This document shows positions 26,761-34,475 of a stretch of 64,000 nt of DNA, piece by piece. A program made the translations under genes and the position numbers. A model generated the notes under the pieces. That model worked only from the letters and a program-made list of their open reading frames with translations. It was not told the DNA's origin and made no database searches. Location of the stretch: the NCBI RefSeq assembly GCF_000284015.1, contig NC_016943.1, positions 351,541 through 415,540 of the forward strand, written 5' to 3'. Numbering within the stretch: position 1 is the stretch's first letter; each line of letters begins with the position of its first letter. Origin of the DNA: Blastococcus saxobsidens DD2. GTDB lineage: Bacteria > Actinomycetota > Actinomycetes > Mycobacteriales > Geodermatophilaceae.

Positions 26761-26804
26761 TTGTCGGAATTCGGACGGACGGACGGATCGGTCACCCCCG
26801 CTGC

Positions 26805-26832
26805 ACGGTCGCCACGGCACTGTGGCGACCGT
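26805..26832. promoter_or_regulatory. 11-bp perfect inverted repeat in the divergent region
   Basis: ACGGTCGCCAC and GTGGCGACCGT pair perfectly around a 6-nt loop (GGCACT). There is no T-tract. It sits in the middle of the 585-bp gap, so it could insulate the two divergent transcripts or bind a regulator. Confidence 0.5.
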
Positions 26833-26977
26833 CTGACGAGGTCGAACGGCGTTATTCGGCGTGCACGGCCGCGGCCGGCGCGCTGGTCACCGGCGCAGCT
26901 ACCTGCCAGTGACCCCGACTGATCATGGACGGAAATCGACCGTCGCGCACCCCGATAACATTAACTTTCCGTAAACG

Positions 26978-26983
26978 TACAAT
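26978..26983 (+). promoter_or_regulatory. Candidate -10 (TACAAT) for UDP-glucose dehydrogenase copy 2
   Basis: TACAAT lies in a notably AT-rich patch (26955-26985) within very high-GC DNA, about 170 bp before the ATG at 27152. A GATAAC at 18-bp spacing is a poor -35 match. Tentative. The rest of the 26567-27151 gap holds no gene. Confidence 0.3.
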
Positions 26984-27151
26984 GCGTGCACGTAGCACTA
27001 CTAAGCGTAAAGGACGCTGGTGTAACTCGCTTTCCTGGCGGGGATGCTCGCTCATGCCCCCCTCCGGCATCGGTTACGGTGCGTGCTGTCTACGCCGTTT
27101 CGGCGGTGCGCGGCCACTGCGCACAATCCTTCTTCCCACTGGAGTTAGCCC

Positions 27152-28471
27152 ATGAAATTGTCGGTCATCGGTTGTGGCTATCTGGGCGCCGTGCATGCGG
27201 CGTCGATGGCGGAGCTGGGCCACGAGGTCGTCGGGATCGATGTCGACGAGCGCAAGGTGGCCACGCTGGCCGCGGCCGAGGCGCCCTTCTTCGAGCCGGG
27301 ATTCGAAGAGCTGCTGGCGCGCACCCTGGCGACCGGCCGACTTCGGTTCTCCACCGACTTCGCCGACGCCGCCGGCTCGTCGGTCCACTTCGTCTGTGTC
27401 GGGACCCCGCAGAAGCGCGGCGAGTACGCGGCCGACATGCGGTACGTGCAGGGGGCGGTCGAGTCGCTCCTCGGAGTCCTCGAGCCCGGGGATCTGGTGG
27501 TCGGGAAGTCGACCGTGCCGGTCGGCACCGCGGCCGGCCTGGCGGAGCTGGTGGAGAGCAAGGTGCCGGGCGCTCTGCTGGCCTGGAACCCGGAGTTCCT
27601 CCGGGAAGGCTTCGCCGTCGAGGACACGCTGCACCCCGACCGGCTGGTCTACGGGCTTCCGGCGGGCGCCGACGGCGACACCGCCCGGGCGCTGCTCGAC
27701 GAGGTGTACGCGACGATCGTCGAGCGGGGCACCCCCAAGGTGGAGAGCGACTACGCCACCGCGGAGATGGTGAAGACGGCCGCCAACTCCTTCCTCGCCA
27801 CCAAGATCTCCTTCATCAACGCGATGGCCGAGCTGTGCGAGGCGACCGGCGCCGACGTGAAGCTGCTGGCCGACGCCATCGGCTATGACGACCGCATCGG
27901 CCGTAAGTTCCTCAACGCGGGCTTGGGCTTCGGCGGCGGCTGCCTGCCCAAGGACATCCGCGCCTTCATGGCCCGTGCCGGTGAGCTGGGCGCGGACCAG
28001 GCGCTGACCTTCCTGCGCGAGGTCGACAACATCAACATGCGGCGCCGCATCCGCATGGTGGAGCTCGCTCGCGAGGTGTGCGACGGGTCGCTGCTCGGCA
28101 AGCGGGTGGCCGTGCTCGGCGCGGCCTTCAAGCCCGACAGCGATGACATCCGTGACTCCCCAGCCCTCAACGTCGCCGCCCAGCTGCAGCTGCAGGGCGC
28201 CGTCGTCCGGGTGACGGACCCGGCCGCCGTCGAGAACGGCCGCCGGCTGTGGCCGCAGCTGGACTACGCCGACACGGCGGAGGAGGCGGCCGACCGTGCC
28301 GACGCCGTGCTGGTGCTCACCGAGTGGACGCAGTACCGGGAACTCGACCCGGTCACGTTCGGGAAGGTCGTCAGGCAGAAGCGGGTGCTCGACGGGCGGA
28401 ACGCCCTCGACCGCGACGCCTGGACCGCCGCCGGGTGGACCTACCGCGCGCTCGGCCGCCGGGCCGGCTGA
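27152..28471 (+). CDS. UDP-glucose 6-dehydrogenase, copy 2
   Basis: A 439-aa paralogue of the gene at 18549-19868, with the same Rossmann loop SVIGCGYLGAVHAASMAELG, catalytic GFGGGCLPKDIRAFM and AAFKPDSDDIRDSP. Differences cluster in residues 25-50, 75-205 and 375-395; the stretch of about 200-365 is almost invariant in protein, with scattered synonymous changes. TGGAG precedes ATG 27152. It is divergent from the GT2 synthase operon and is the natural source of UDP-glucuronate for it. The 3' end lies 15 bp from the convergent LCP stop. Confidence 0.93.
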   Translation: MKLSVIGCGYLGAVHAASMAELGHEVVGIDVDERKVATLAAAEAPFFEPGFEELLARTLATGRLRFSTDFADAAGSSVHFVCVGTPQKRGEYAADMRYVQGAVESLLGVLEPGDLVVGKSTVPVGTAAGLAELVESKVPGALLAWNPEFLREGFAVEDTLHPDRLVYGLPAGADGDTARALLDEVYATIVERGTPKVESDYATAEMVKTAANSFLATKISFINAMAELCEATGADVKLLADAIGYDDRIGRKFLNAGLGFGGGCLPKDIRAFMARAGELGADQALTFLREVDNINMRRRIRMVELAREVCDGSLLGKRVAVLGAAFKPDSDDIRDSPALNVAAQLQLQGAVVRVTDPAAVENGRRLWPQLDYADTAEEAADRADAVLVLTEWTQYRELDPVTFGKVVRQKRVLDGRNALDRDAWTAAGWTYRALGRRAG

Positions 28472-28486
28472 GCCGCCGGGCTTCTC

Positions 28487-29634
28487 CTACCGGGGCACCT
28501 CGGGCAGCGCGTCGTCGGCGAACTCGTCGGCGTTCTTCCCGAGGGAGTCGTTGCGGAGGTATTCCCACATGCGTTCACCGGCCGTCTGGTCCAGGTAGAC
28601 CACGCTGGCCGGCCCCTCCATCCCCAGGCCGAGCACCGGGGCGGTGAAGAACTCGACGTTCTCCGGGGTGAGGTTGCGCAGCGAGTAGGCCAGGGACAGC
28701 AGTTCGCCGTTGCCCAGCGTCTCGTCGAGCTTCACGGCGCTGGTGACCGCGAGCAGCGCGGCATCCAGGCGGGCCGGATCGGTGAAGGTGTCGGAGCTGA
28801 ACAGCTTCCCGAACATCGCCTGCAGGTACTGCTGCTGCCGGCGCACCCGGTCGAAGTCGCCGCCGGCCAGCCCGTACCGCTGACCCAGGTACCAGCGGGC
28901 CTCGTCCCCATTCAGGTGGTTCACGCCCGCGGGGAACGTGTACGGGCCGTTGGAGGTGGTCTCGGCGACCACCACCTCGACGCCGCCGAGGTCGTCGGTC
29001 ACCTGGATCAGCCCGTCGAAGTCGATCGCCGCGTAGTGGTCGATGCGTACCCCGGTGAGCTCCTCGACCGTCTGGATGAGCAGGGAGGGGCCACCGAAGG
29101 CGTACGCGGCATTGATCTTGTTCATGCCGTGCCCCGGGATGTTCACCCAGCTGTCGCGGGGGATCGAGATGACCTGCGCGTGCTGACGGTCTGCGGAGAA
29201 TCTGGCCAGCATGATGGCGTCGGACCGGCCGTCGGGCGTCTCACCCGCCTCCAGTTGTGACCGGGTGTCCGAACCGACCAGCAGGAAGGTGACCGGATCC
29301 TCGGCGGCCGGCTGCACCGGCGTGGCCGGTGCCGGGCGGGCTTCCTCGTTGATGTCCGCGAAGACATCGCTGACGCGGTCGATGTTGCCGGCGTAGCGCT
29401 CGGTGAGGTACCAGAAGCCGCCGCCGACCGCGAGCAGCAGGACGGCCGCGAGGACACCCACGCTGATGAGCACGGTGCGCAGCCGGTGCCGCCGAGGGCA
29501 GGGTCGTGCTCCGCGTCGGGGAGCCGGTGCTGCCCGGTGTGGTCCTGCGGGTCCGGCTCGGCGTCCGACGGGGTCAGCCGGCGGACGCCCGCGGAGTCCG
29601 CGGACGGCGTCCCGCCCGGTTCGTCGGTGCTCAT
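28487..29634 (-). CDS. LytR-CpsA-Psr family glycopolymer ligase, copy 2, probable N-terminal frameshift
   Basis: The open frame 28487-29473 (328 aa) holds one TM helix and the LCP domain (VTFLLVGSDTRSQ, DAIMLARFSAD, ISIPRDSWVNIPG, DLGGVEVVV), closely matching the LCP protein at 15943-17025. The cytoplasmic tail is encoded just upstream in another frame: MSTDEPGGTPSADSAG from ATG 29634, preceded by GGGGGAC, runs to LPDAEHDPALG, and HRLRTVLISVGVL continues in the LCP frame. A one-base shift near 29490 would join them. It is either a mutation or a sequencing error; translation from GTG 29473 is the alternative but has no RBS. Confidence 0.8.
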
Positions 29635-29737
29635 CTGTCCCCCGTCCGGCCGGCTCACGCCCGAGGGTACGGCGCGCCGGGCGGCCCTCCGACCGTCATG
29701 CTCACCGTGGGCGAGGAAACGAGGACGGAGAGGGAGG

Positions 29738-29974
29738 TCAGGCCCCGTCGGCGGGGCGACGGGAGAGCGGTAGCCCCCCGGTCAGTAGTGCGGTCGGGGA
29801 CATCGGCGCGGCCGGCAGCGGCGCGTCGAAGGGGTCCCCGTCGACGACGAAGTTCGACTGGTGCGACGTCCTGCACTCCTTGGCGTCGGCCAGGCGGATC
29901 GCTCGGCCCAGCATGAGGGCCAGCCCGAGCGCGAGCGCCATCCACACCGCTCCGACGACCACCATCGCGCTCAT
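29738..29974 (-). CDS. Small membrane protein, TM-GRAIRLAD family (copy 3)
   Basis: A 78-aa protein of unknown function: one TM helix (MVVVGAVWMALALGLALMLG) followed by RAIRLADAKECRTSHQS and a polar tail rich in Pro/Ala. It sits upstream of an LCP gene on the same strand, as copy 1 does. Start ATG 29974. Confidence 0.65.
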   Translation of the reverse strand: MSAMVVVGAVWMALALGLALMLGRAIRLADAKECRTSHQSNFVVDGDPFDAPLPAAPMSPTALLTGGLPLSRRPADGA

Positions 29975-30220
29975 GCGTCCTTCCTACGGGACCACCACGA
30001 CGGCTCCTCGGCTCCAGTTCCGGCATGGCTTGCCGAAACCCGTGCGGGCCTTCTGTGATCGGGCGTTACGCCGGGTGCGGATGAGGCTTCCGCACGCCGC
30101 CGGGCCGCGTGGGCCCTCCGGGCCTGCCTCAGCGACCTCAGCTGACCCACCCGTCGCGACACGCGACGACAACGGGACGGGACGGTCAGGTTCTGGGCCG
30201 CACCTGCCGATGATCTCCTC

Positions 30221-31057
30221 GTGCCGTGGCTCTGGATCGTCGGTGGACTGGTCGTCTGGCTGGTGCTCGCGACCCTGCTTGCCGTCGTCATCGGCCGCGG
30301 CATCCGGCTGGCCGACCGCGGCACCGCCCCCGCAGGGCCTGCCGCCCGCCGCCCCCGGCGGCGTGCCGTGCCGCTGCCCCCGGTCGGCATCGCCCTCGCC
30401 GGGCTCGCCGTCGCGCTCATGGCCACCGGCTACGCCCTGCGGCTGGCCGGCGCGACCGGTCCGGCCGCCCAGCTGTTCTCCATGGACGCGCCGGCCTCCC
30501 TGCCGCGGCTGTACGTGACCGCCCTCTTCGGTGCCGCGGCCCTCGTCGCGGTCGCCGGGGCGGCCACCACCCGCCGCAGCTGGTGGCTGGCCGTCGGCCT
30601 GGTGGCCGCCGGGATCGCCGCGGTCAAGGCCGGCAGCACCGTGCACGTCGAGGGGGTGCGGGCCCTCGCCGACGTGGTCGGGGCCCGCGGCGCGGTGGTG
30701 GTCAGCGTCCTGGCCGCCGCCGTCGTCCTCTCGGCACTGTGGTTCCTCAGCCGGACCGACCGCCGTGACCGCCGGCGGGTGCTCGGCGCGCTGAGCGGAT
30801 ACGCGGTCGCCGCCGTCGGGCTACCCGCCGCCGCCACGGTGGCGCCCGGGAGCTGGGCGATCACCGTCACCTTCGTCGAGGAGTCCGGCGAGGCGCTGGC
30901 CGGTGTCGCGTTCCTGATGGCCGTCCTCGTCGGCGTCGCCCCGCGGCTGGCGCTCCCGGCCGACTGGGCGCTGCGCCGCACGGCCGATGCCCACAGCCTC
31001 GAGGTGGCCGACGTCCTGCCCGGCCGCCCCGGGGCCGGGGGTACCACCCGCGCCTGA
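30221..31057 (+). CDS. Multi-pass membrane protein with N-terminal TM-GRGIRLAD motif (copy 4)
   Basis: A 278-aa paralogue of the protein at 21183-22109, almost identical outside a shorter linker: LVVWLVLATLLAVVIGRGIR then the six-TM domain with STVHVEG and FVEESGEALAGVAF. The ancestral ATG context is changed here: GGGACGGGACGGTCAGGTTC has AGG where copies 2 and 5 have ATG, so translation probably begins at GTG 30221. Upstream, CGTCGCGACA at 30152-30161 resembles a palindrome before copy 5. A CRCG-type small gene follows on the opposite strand, as for copy 2. Confidence 0.75.
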   Translation: MPWLWIVGGLVVWLVLATLLAVVIGRGIRLADRGTAPAGPAARRPRRRAVPLPPVGIALAGLAVALMATGYALRLAGATGPAAQLFSMDAPASLPRLYVTALFGAAALVAVAGAATTRRSWWLAVGLVAAGIAAVKAGSTVHVEGVRALADVVGARGAVVVSVLAAAVVLSALWFLSRTDRRDRRRVLGALSGYAVAAVGLPAAATVAPGSWAITVTFVEESGEALAGVAFLMAVLVGVAPRLALPADWALRRTADAHSLEVADVLPGRPGAGGTTRA

Positions 31058-31064
31058 CCCCGGA

Positions 31065-31190
31065 TCAGAAGCCGGGCCGGACCACGCCGCACCGGCAGGC
31101 GTACAGGGTCGATCCGCTGAACGCGTCGTGCCCCGCCCAGTGGTACCAGTGCAGATGGAGCCAGGACGATCGAAGGTCGGTGGGTACCAC
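31065..31190 (-). CDS. Small orphan protein ending HLHW...CRCGVVRPGF (family copy B)
   Basis: About 41 aa from GTG 31190; the true start is uncertain. It ends LHLHWYHWAGHDAFSG then STLYACRCGVVRPGF, differing from copy A at few positions. It has the same position relative to the preceding membrane protein as copy A, so both came from one duplicated block. Confidence 0.5.
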   Translation of the reverse strand: MVPTDLRSSWLHLHWYHWAGHDAFSGSTLYACRCGVVRPGF

Positions 31191-31195
31191 TCGTG

Positions 31196-31275
31196 CGAGC
31201 TCACCGGAGTTGTTGCGCTCGACCGTGGTGCTCCCCGGAGCGCTCGATGACCTGCCGCGTCGAACCCCGATCCGC
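31196..31275 (-). pseudogene. C-terminal remnant of the beta-helix lipoprotein gene
   Basis: The minus strand encodes GFDAAGHRALR and, after a frame change, STTVERNNSGE. These match GYNAAGNRALRESTTVECDNSSE at the C-terminus of the lipoprotein at 22453-23589. DNA between this remnant and copy B also aligns with the corresponding part of the first block. The rest of the gene is gone. Confidence 0.6.
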
Positions 31276-31420
31276 GCTGAGCGTCCCGATCGACGTCACT
31301 GGAGACGTCGGGGCAGCGGCGGTCGCCGAGCCGAGCCGCGGGACGGGCAGGGACAGCGAAACCGCACCGCCTGACGGGCGATGCTCTCGTGCGGCCATGT
31401 TGACGGCCTAGTCTGTGGGC

Positions 31421-31645
31421 GTGCTCCGTTCGATCTGTGCACTGATGATCGGCGGAGTCGTCACCGGGTTCGCCTTCCTCCTGGTCACCGGCCGGTACAT
31501 CAACGAAGGGCCGATCCTGCTCTCCCTCTCGTCCGCACATGGGCTGCACGCTGGTGACCTCTTCGTCCTCGCCGGGTGGGCGGCTGCCATGCTCGCTCTC
31601 GCGTGTCTCGTGGTGCTCTCCACCGGGAGGCCCCGGGCGGACTGA
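31421..31645 (+). CDS. Small two-TM membrane protein, unknown function
   Basis: A 74-aa protein from GTG 31421 (another in-frame GTG at 31415). Two hydrophobic helices (ICALMIGGVVTGFAFLLVTG and LFVLAGWAAAMLALACLVVL) flank a short loop NEGPILLSLSSAHGLHAGD. No family is recognised. It is free-standing between remnants of duplicated genes; the coding-type hydrophobic pattern and clean start argue for a real gene. Confidence 0.55.
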   Translation: MLRSICALMIGGVVTGFAFLLVTGRYINEGPILLSLSSAHGLHAGDLFVLAGWAAAMLALACLVVLSTGRPRAD

Positions 31646-31689
31646 TCTCCCACCACGGGTCTCCGCTCGGCAGGGCGCTGCGCCGCGCC

Positions 31690-31962
31690 AGTTCCCCGAC
31701 GCCATCGCCCTCGCGGATCTCGACATCGCCGACGCCACGGCTCTCCAGGGGTTCCACTGGTCCGGGGTGGACGTGATCCTCAGCGCCGCTGCGTCTTCGG
31801 CGACACCCACACCGGGCCGATCCCCGAGGAGTTCGGCACCTACAACATCACCAACTCCGACGACCCCGGCTCCTGGGCCGACATCGCCGCCCTGGATTGC
31901 GCCGCCCGCGGTCACTCCGCGGACGACGTCGTCCGGGTCAGCACCGGAGTGGCCGTCGGCCG
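31690..31962 (+). pseudogene. rmlD (dTDP-4-dehydrorhamnose reductase) remnant
   Basis: Two pieces of RmlD are joined. IALADLDIADATALQGFHWS then GVDVILSAAA (about 31700-31790) is the N-terminal strand and NAAAYT region. GTYNITNSDDPGSWADIAAL then DDVVRVST (about 31825-31955) is from the C-terminal half, as in the chimera at 20277-21140. The middle is deleted. No function expected. Confidence 0.65.
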
Positions 31963-31964
31963 GG

Positions 31965-32135
31965 TCACAGCCCTGGGCGGACCTCACCACAGCGGCAGGC
32001 GTACAGGCTCGAGCCGCTGAACGGGTCGGGACTGCGCCAGCGGAAATGGTGCAGGTGACGCGTCGCGCTGGAGGCGCGGCGCACGAGTGACGCCAACCGG
32101 GGGAGCCCGACGGAAGCGCCCGAAGGGTCGCGCAT
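31965..32135 (-). CDS. Small orphan protein ending HLHH...CRCGEVRPGL (family copy C)
   Basis: A 56-aa protein from ATG 32135. It ends RHLHHFRWRSPDPFSG then SSLYACRCGEVRPGL, diverged from copies A and B but with the same His pair, DPFSG and CRCG. Third-position changes dominate between copies. It overlaps nothing but lies 2 bp from the rmlD remnant. No clear RBS. The interval 32136-32404 holds no other supported gene. Confidence 0.5.
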   Translation of the reverse strand: MRDPSGASVGLPRLASLVRRASSATRHLHHFRWRSPDPFSGSSLYACRCGEVRPGL

Positions 32136-32404
32136 GGGGCCAGTGTGACAGCCGGTCGTGCCCGGTGGAAGTCCGTCGCGAGGCGGGGCGAACGCGGTCT
32201 GCTGTTCCGGAAGCCGTCGGGCGACGCCGTCCGCATCTGCCGACCAGCCGGTCCGCGGCGCCACCGTGGCCGCCTGCGGCGGTGGACGACCGGTCAGGAC
32301 ACCGGCGCGCTTAGGCTGCGCGCGGCGCCGGGTCCAGTCCGCGCGTCGACGCATCGGACCGCAGATGACAGGAGGACGGCCGAGGGCTCACCCGGCCACG
32401 ACAG

Positions 32405-33457
32405 ATGCTGCCCTTGCTCGCGGAGCTGCGCACCCAGGCCCGGAACCGGGTCCCTCCTGAGGTCTGGGACTACTACGAGGCCGGATCGGGTGACGAGATC
32501 ACCGTGGGCGAGGCGGAGGAGTCATGGCGCTCCTACCGGCTCCGGCCCCGCGTGCTCAACGACGTCTCCGTCGTCGATCTCTCCGTCGATCTGCTCGGCA
32601 CCCGGGTCGCCTCGCCGTTCCTCGTGGCGCCCATGGCCTTCCACGCACTTGCGCATCCGGATGGGGAGTGCGCGACCGTGCGCGGAGCAGGCAGCGCCGG
32701 CTCACTGGCGGTCCTCTCGACCCGCTCGTCGCGGACGATCGAGGACGTCGTCGCAGCGGCCACGGGTCCGTGGTGGTTCCAGGCCTACCTGATGCGTGAC
32801 CGCGGGCTCACCGAGGCCCTCGTGCAGCGCGCCGCCGCGGCCGGGGCGACGGCCATCGTGCTCACCGTCGACACCCCCTACGTGGGTCGCAAGAACAAGG
32901 TGGGCGGTGTCCGGTTCGCCGTTCCGGACGACGTGTACCTGGTGAACCTCGCCCAGCACCTCCTGCCCGGTGCCGTCGGCCGGGACTCGGCCGAGCAGGA
33001 CCCGTCCATGACCCCGGACGTGATCGCCCGGCTGGCCGACGTCGGCGGGCTGCCGGTCCTGGTGAAGGGTGTGCTGCGCGGTGACGAGGCCGTCCGGTGC
33101 CTGGAGGCCGGGGCGGCCGGGGTGATCGTCTCCGGCCACGGTGGCCGGCAGCTGGATCGGGTGGTGCCGAGCGCGCTGGCCCTACCGGAGGTGGTGCAGG
33201 CAGTCGCCGGCCGCGCCCCGGTGCTGGCCGACGGCGGCATCCGGAGCGGGCTCGACGCGCTCGTCGCGTTGGCCCTCGGGGCGAGCGCCGTGCTGGTCGG
33301 GCGCCCGGTGCTGTGGGCGCTGGCGGCCGGTGGCGCCGACGCAGTGGAGACCGTGCTACGGACGCTCGCCGATGATCTGCGGCACGTCCTGGCGGTGGCG
33401 GGCGGACGCTCCTTCGGGGACCTCGATCCCGGCATGGTGGTACCCCGGCACGGGTGA
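32405..33457 (+). CDS. FMN-dependent alpha-hydroxy-acid oxidase/dehydrogenase
   Basis: A 350-aa TIM-barrel flavoenzyme of the lactate/glycolate oxidase family. It has VWDYYEAGSGDEIT at the N-terminus, SPFLVAPMAFHAL (FMN phosphate region), FQAYLMRDR, VLTVDTPYVGRK, LPVLVKGVLRGDEA with the FMN Lys, VSGHGGRQLD with the catalytic His and substrate Arg, and VLADGGIRSGLDALVALALG. It oxidises a 2-hydroxy acid to the 2-oxo acid using FMN, passing electrons to O2 or another acceptor. Start at ATG 32405. It appears to be a single metabolic gene, unrelated to the glycan genes around it. Confidence 0.92.
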   Translation: MLPLLAELRTQARNRVPPEVWDYYEAGSGDEITVGEAEESWRSYRLRPRVLNDVSVVDLSVDLLGTRVASPFLVAPMAFHALAHPDGECATVRGAGSAGSLAVLSTRSSRTIEDVVAAATGPWWFQAYLMRDRGLTEALVQRAAAAGATAIVLTVDTPYVGRKNKVGGVRFAVPDDVYLVNLAQHLLPGAVGRDSAEQDPSMTPDVIARLADVGGLPVLVKGVLRGDEAVRCLEAGAAGVIVSGHGGRQLDRVVPSALALPEVVQAVAGRAPVLADGGIRSGLDALVALALGASAVLVGRPVLWALAAGGADAVETVLRTLADDLRHVLAVAGGRSFGDLDPGMVVPRHG

Positions 33458-33568
33458 GCTGTCCGCAGCCCACGCTGCCTGCGCTGGCCCTGCATGCGGC
33501 AGCCGGTCGAGGCCGGCGGACGGATGCCGCCGAACCTCGGCGATCACAGTGGGCCCAGGCGACCCACC

Positions 33569-33578
33569 TGTCGCGACA
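33569..33578. promoter_or_regulatory. Palindrome TGTCGCGACA upstream of TM-GR copy 5
   Basis: A perfect 10-bp palindrome 18 bp before ATG 33596, in the context GACCCACCTGTCGCGACACG. Copy 4 has GACCCACCCGTCGCGACACG at 30143-30163, with one change. Shared upstream sequence suggests a common operator or promoter element, or simple recent duplication. Confidence 0.4.
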
Positions 33579-33595
33579 CGTGGGACCGAACGATC

Positions 33596-33865
33596 ATGTT
33601 CGTCGGCCGACCTGCCGAAGATCCCTCCGTGACGGGGCTCTGGATCGTGGGCGGGCTGGCCGGCTGGTTCCTGCTGGCGGCTGCGGTCGCCGTGGTCATC
33701 GGCCGTGGCATCCGGGTCGCCGACCAGCGCGAGCTGCGTTCCGGTGTGCCGCAGACAACCGCGCTGGCCGCCCAGTCCTTGCCGGGCGGCTCGGTGGCCG
33801 GCGGCTCGGCGCGCACTCAGCTCAGGCGGAGGACCAGCGCCGGGCAGCCGAACGCCTCGGCGTAG
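33596..33865 (+). CDS. Small membrane protein, TM-GRGIRVAD family (copy 5)
   Basis: An 89-aa protein: MFVGRPAEDPSVTGLW, one TM helix (LAGWFLLAAAVAVVIG) then RGIRVADQRELRSG and a Ser/Ala-rich tail. It corresponds to the N-terminal part of copies 2 and 4 without the six-TM domain. Its last 49 bp overlap the convergent PIG-L gene. Unknown function. Confidence 0.65.
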   Translation: MFVGRPAEDPSVTGLWIVGGLAGWFLLAAAVAVVIGRGIRVADQRELRSGVPQTTALAAQSLPGGSVAGGSARTQLRRRTSAGQPNASA

Positions 33866-34473
33866 TCGGCTCGGCACTCCATCCCGCGGAGGCGGGCCAG
33901 CCCGCGGAACGTGTCCTCACGGAACCAGTCGTGGCCCCGCTGGGACGGGTAGTGCTCGGACAGCAGCGCGTACTTGCGCCCCAGCTGCTCCGCCGTGAGC
34001 GGCCAGTACACCGAGGGCCGCGCGGACCCCAGGTCGCCGTCCCACTTCGGGATCTCGTAGTGCAGGACCAGGTGGTCCCGGAACGCGGTGCGGACGAGCT
34101 CGCCGAGCAGCCGGTGGTCCTGGTGGGCGTCGGCAGGCGAGGGGGCCAGCACCACGTCCGCCGCCCGGCAGGCCACCGCCCAGTCCTGCAGCAGGTCCTT
34201 GGTCTCGTTCCAGTGCCCGGGCAGGCGGCCGTCCGCCAGCCCGCCGAAGCGGACTGCCGGGGTGGCAGGTGCGCAGAAGGCCGCCAGCGCGGCCTGCGAC
34301 TCGGCCTCCCGCGCCGGCTCCGAGGCCAGCACGAGGACGTCGACCTCACCCAGCGCCCCGCGCGCCGCGAGGTCCAGGACCAGGCCGCCGCAGCCGATCT
34401 CCACGTCGTCGCAGTGCGCACCGAGCAGCGCCAGCCGCAGCGGCCGCCCTGCCACGGGCGCCAGCCCCAGCAC
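33817..34473 (-). CDS. PIG-L/LmbE-family N-acetylglucosamine deacetylase-like protein
   Basis: A 218-aa zinc-dependent deacetylase-like protein. It has the AHPDDxE-type motif LLGAHCDDVEIGCGGL and the second metal ligand DAHQDHRLL. It would remove an N-acetyl group from an aminosugar, probably at the nucleotide-sugar or lipid-linked stage. GTG 34473 begins 3 bp after the stop of the nucleotidyltransferase gene; the open frame runs 45 bp further into it. The pairing suggests work on the same sugar. Confidence 0.82.
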   Translation of the reverse strand: MLGLAPVAGRPLRLALLGAHCDDVEIGCGGLVLDLAARGALGEVDVLVLASEPAREAESQAALAAFCAPATPAVRFGGLADGRLPGHWNETKDLLQDWAVACRAADVVLAPSPADAHQDHRLLGELVRTAFRDHLVLHYEIPKWDGDLGSARPSVYWPLTAEQLGRKYALLSEHYPSQRGHDWFREDTFRGLARLRGMECRADYAEAFGCPALVLRLS

Positions 34474-34475
34474 GC

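Noticed and set aside
30821..32236. Minus-strand open frame of 471 aa
   Set aside because: It runs antisense to a membrane protein and through several pseudogene remnants; low-complexity composition and no recognisable domain.
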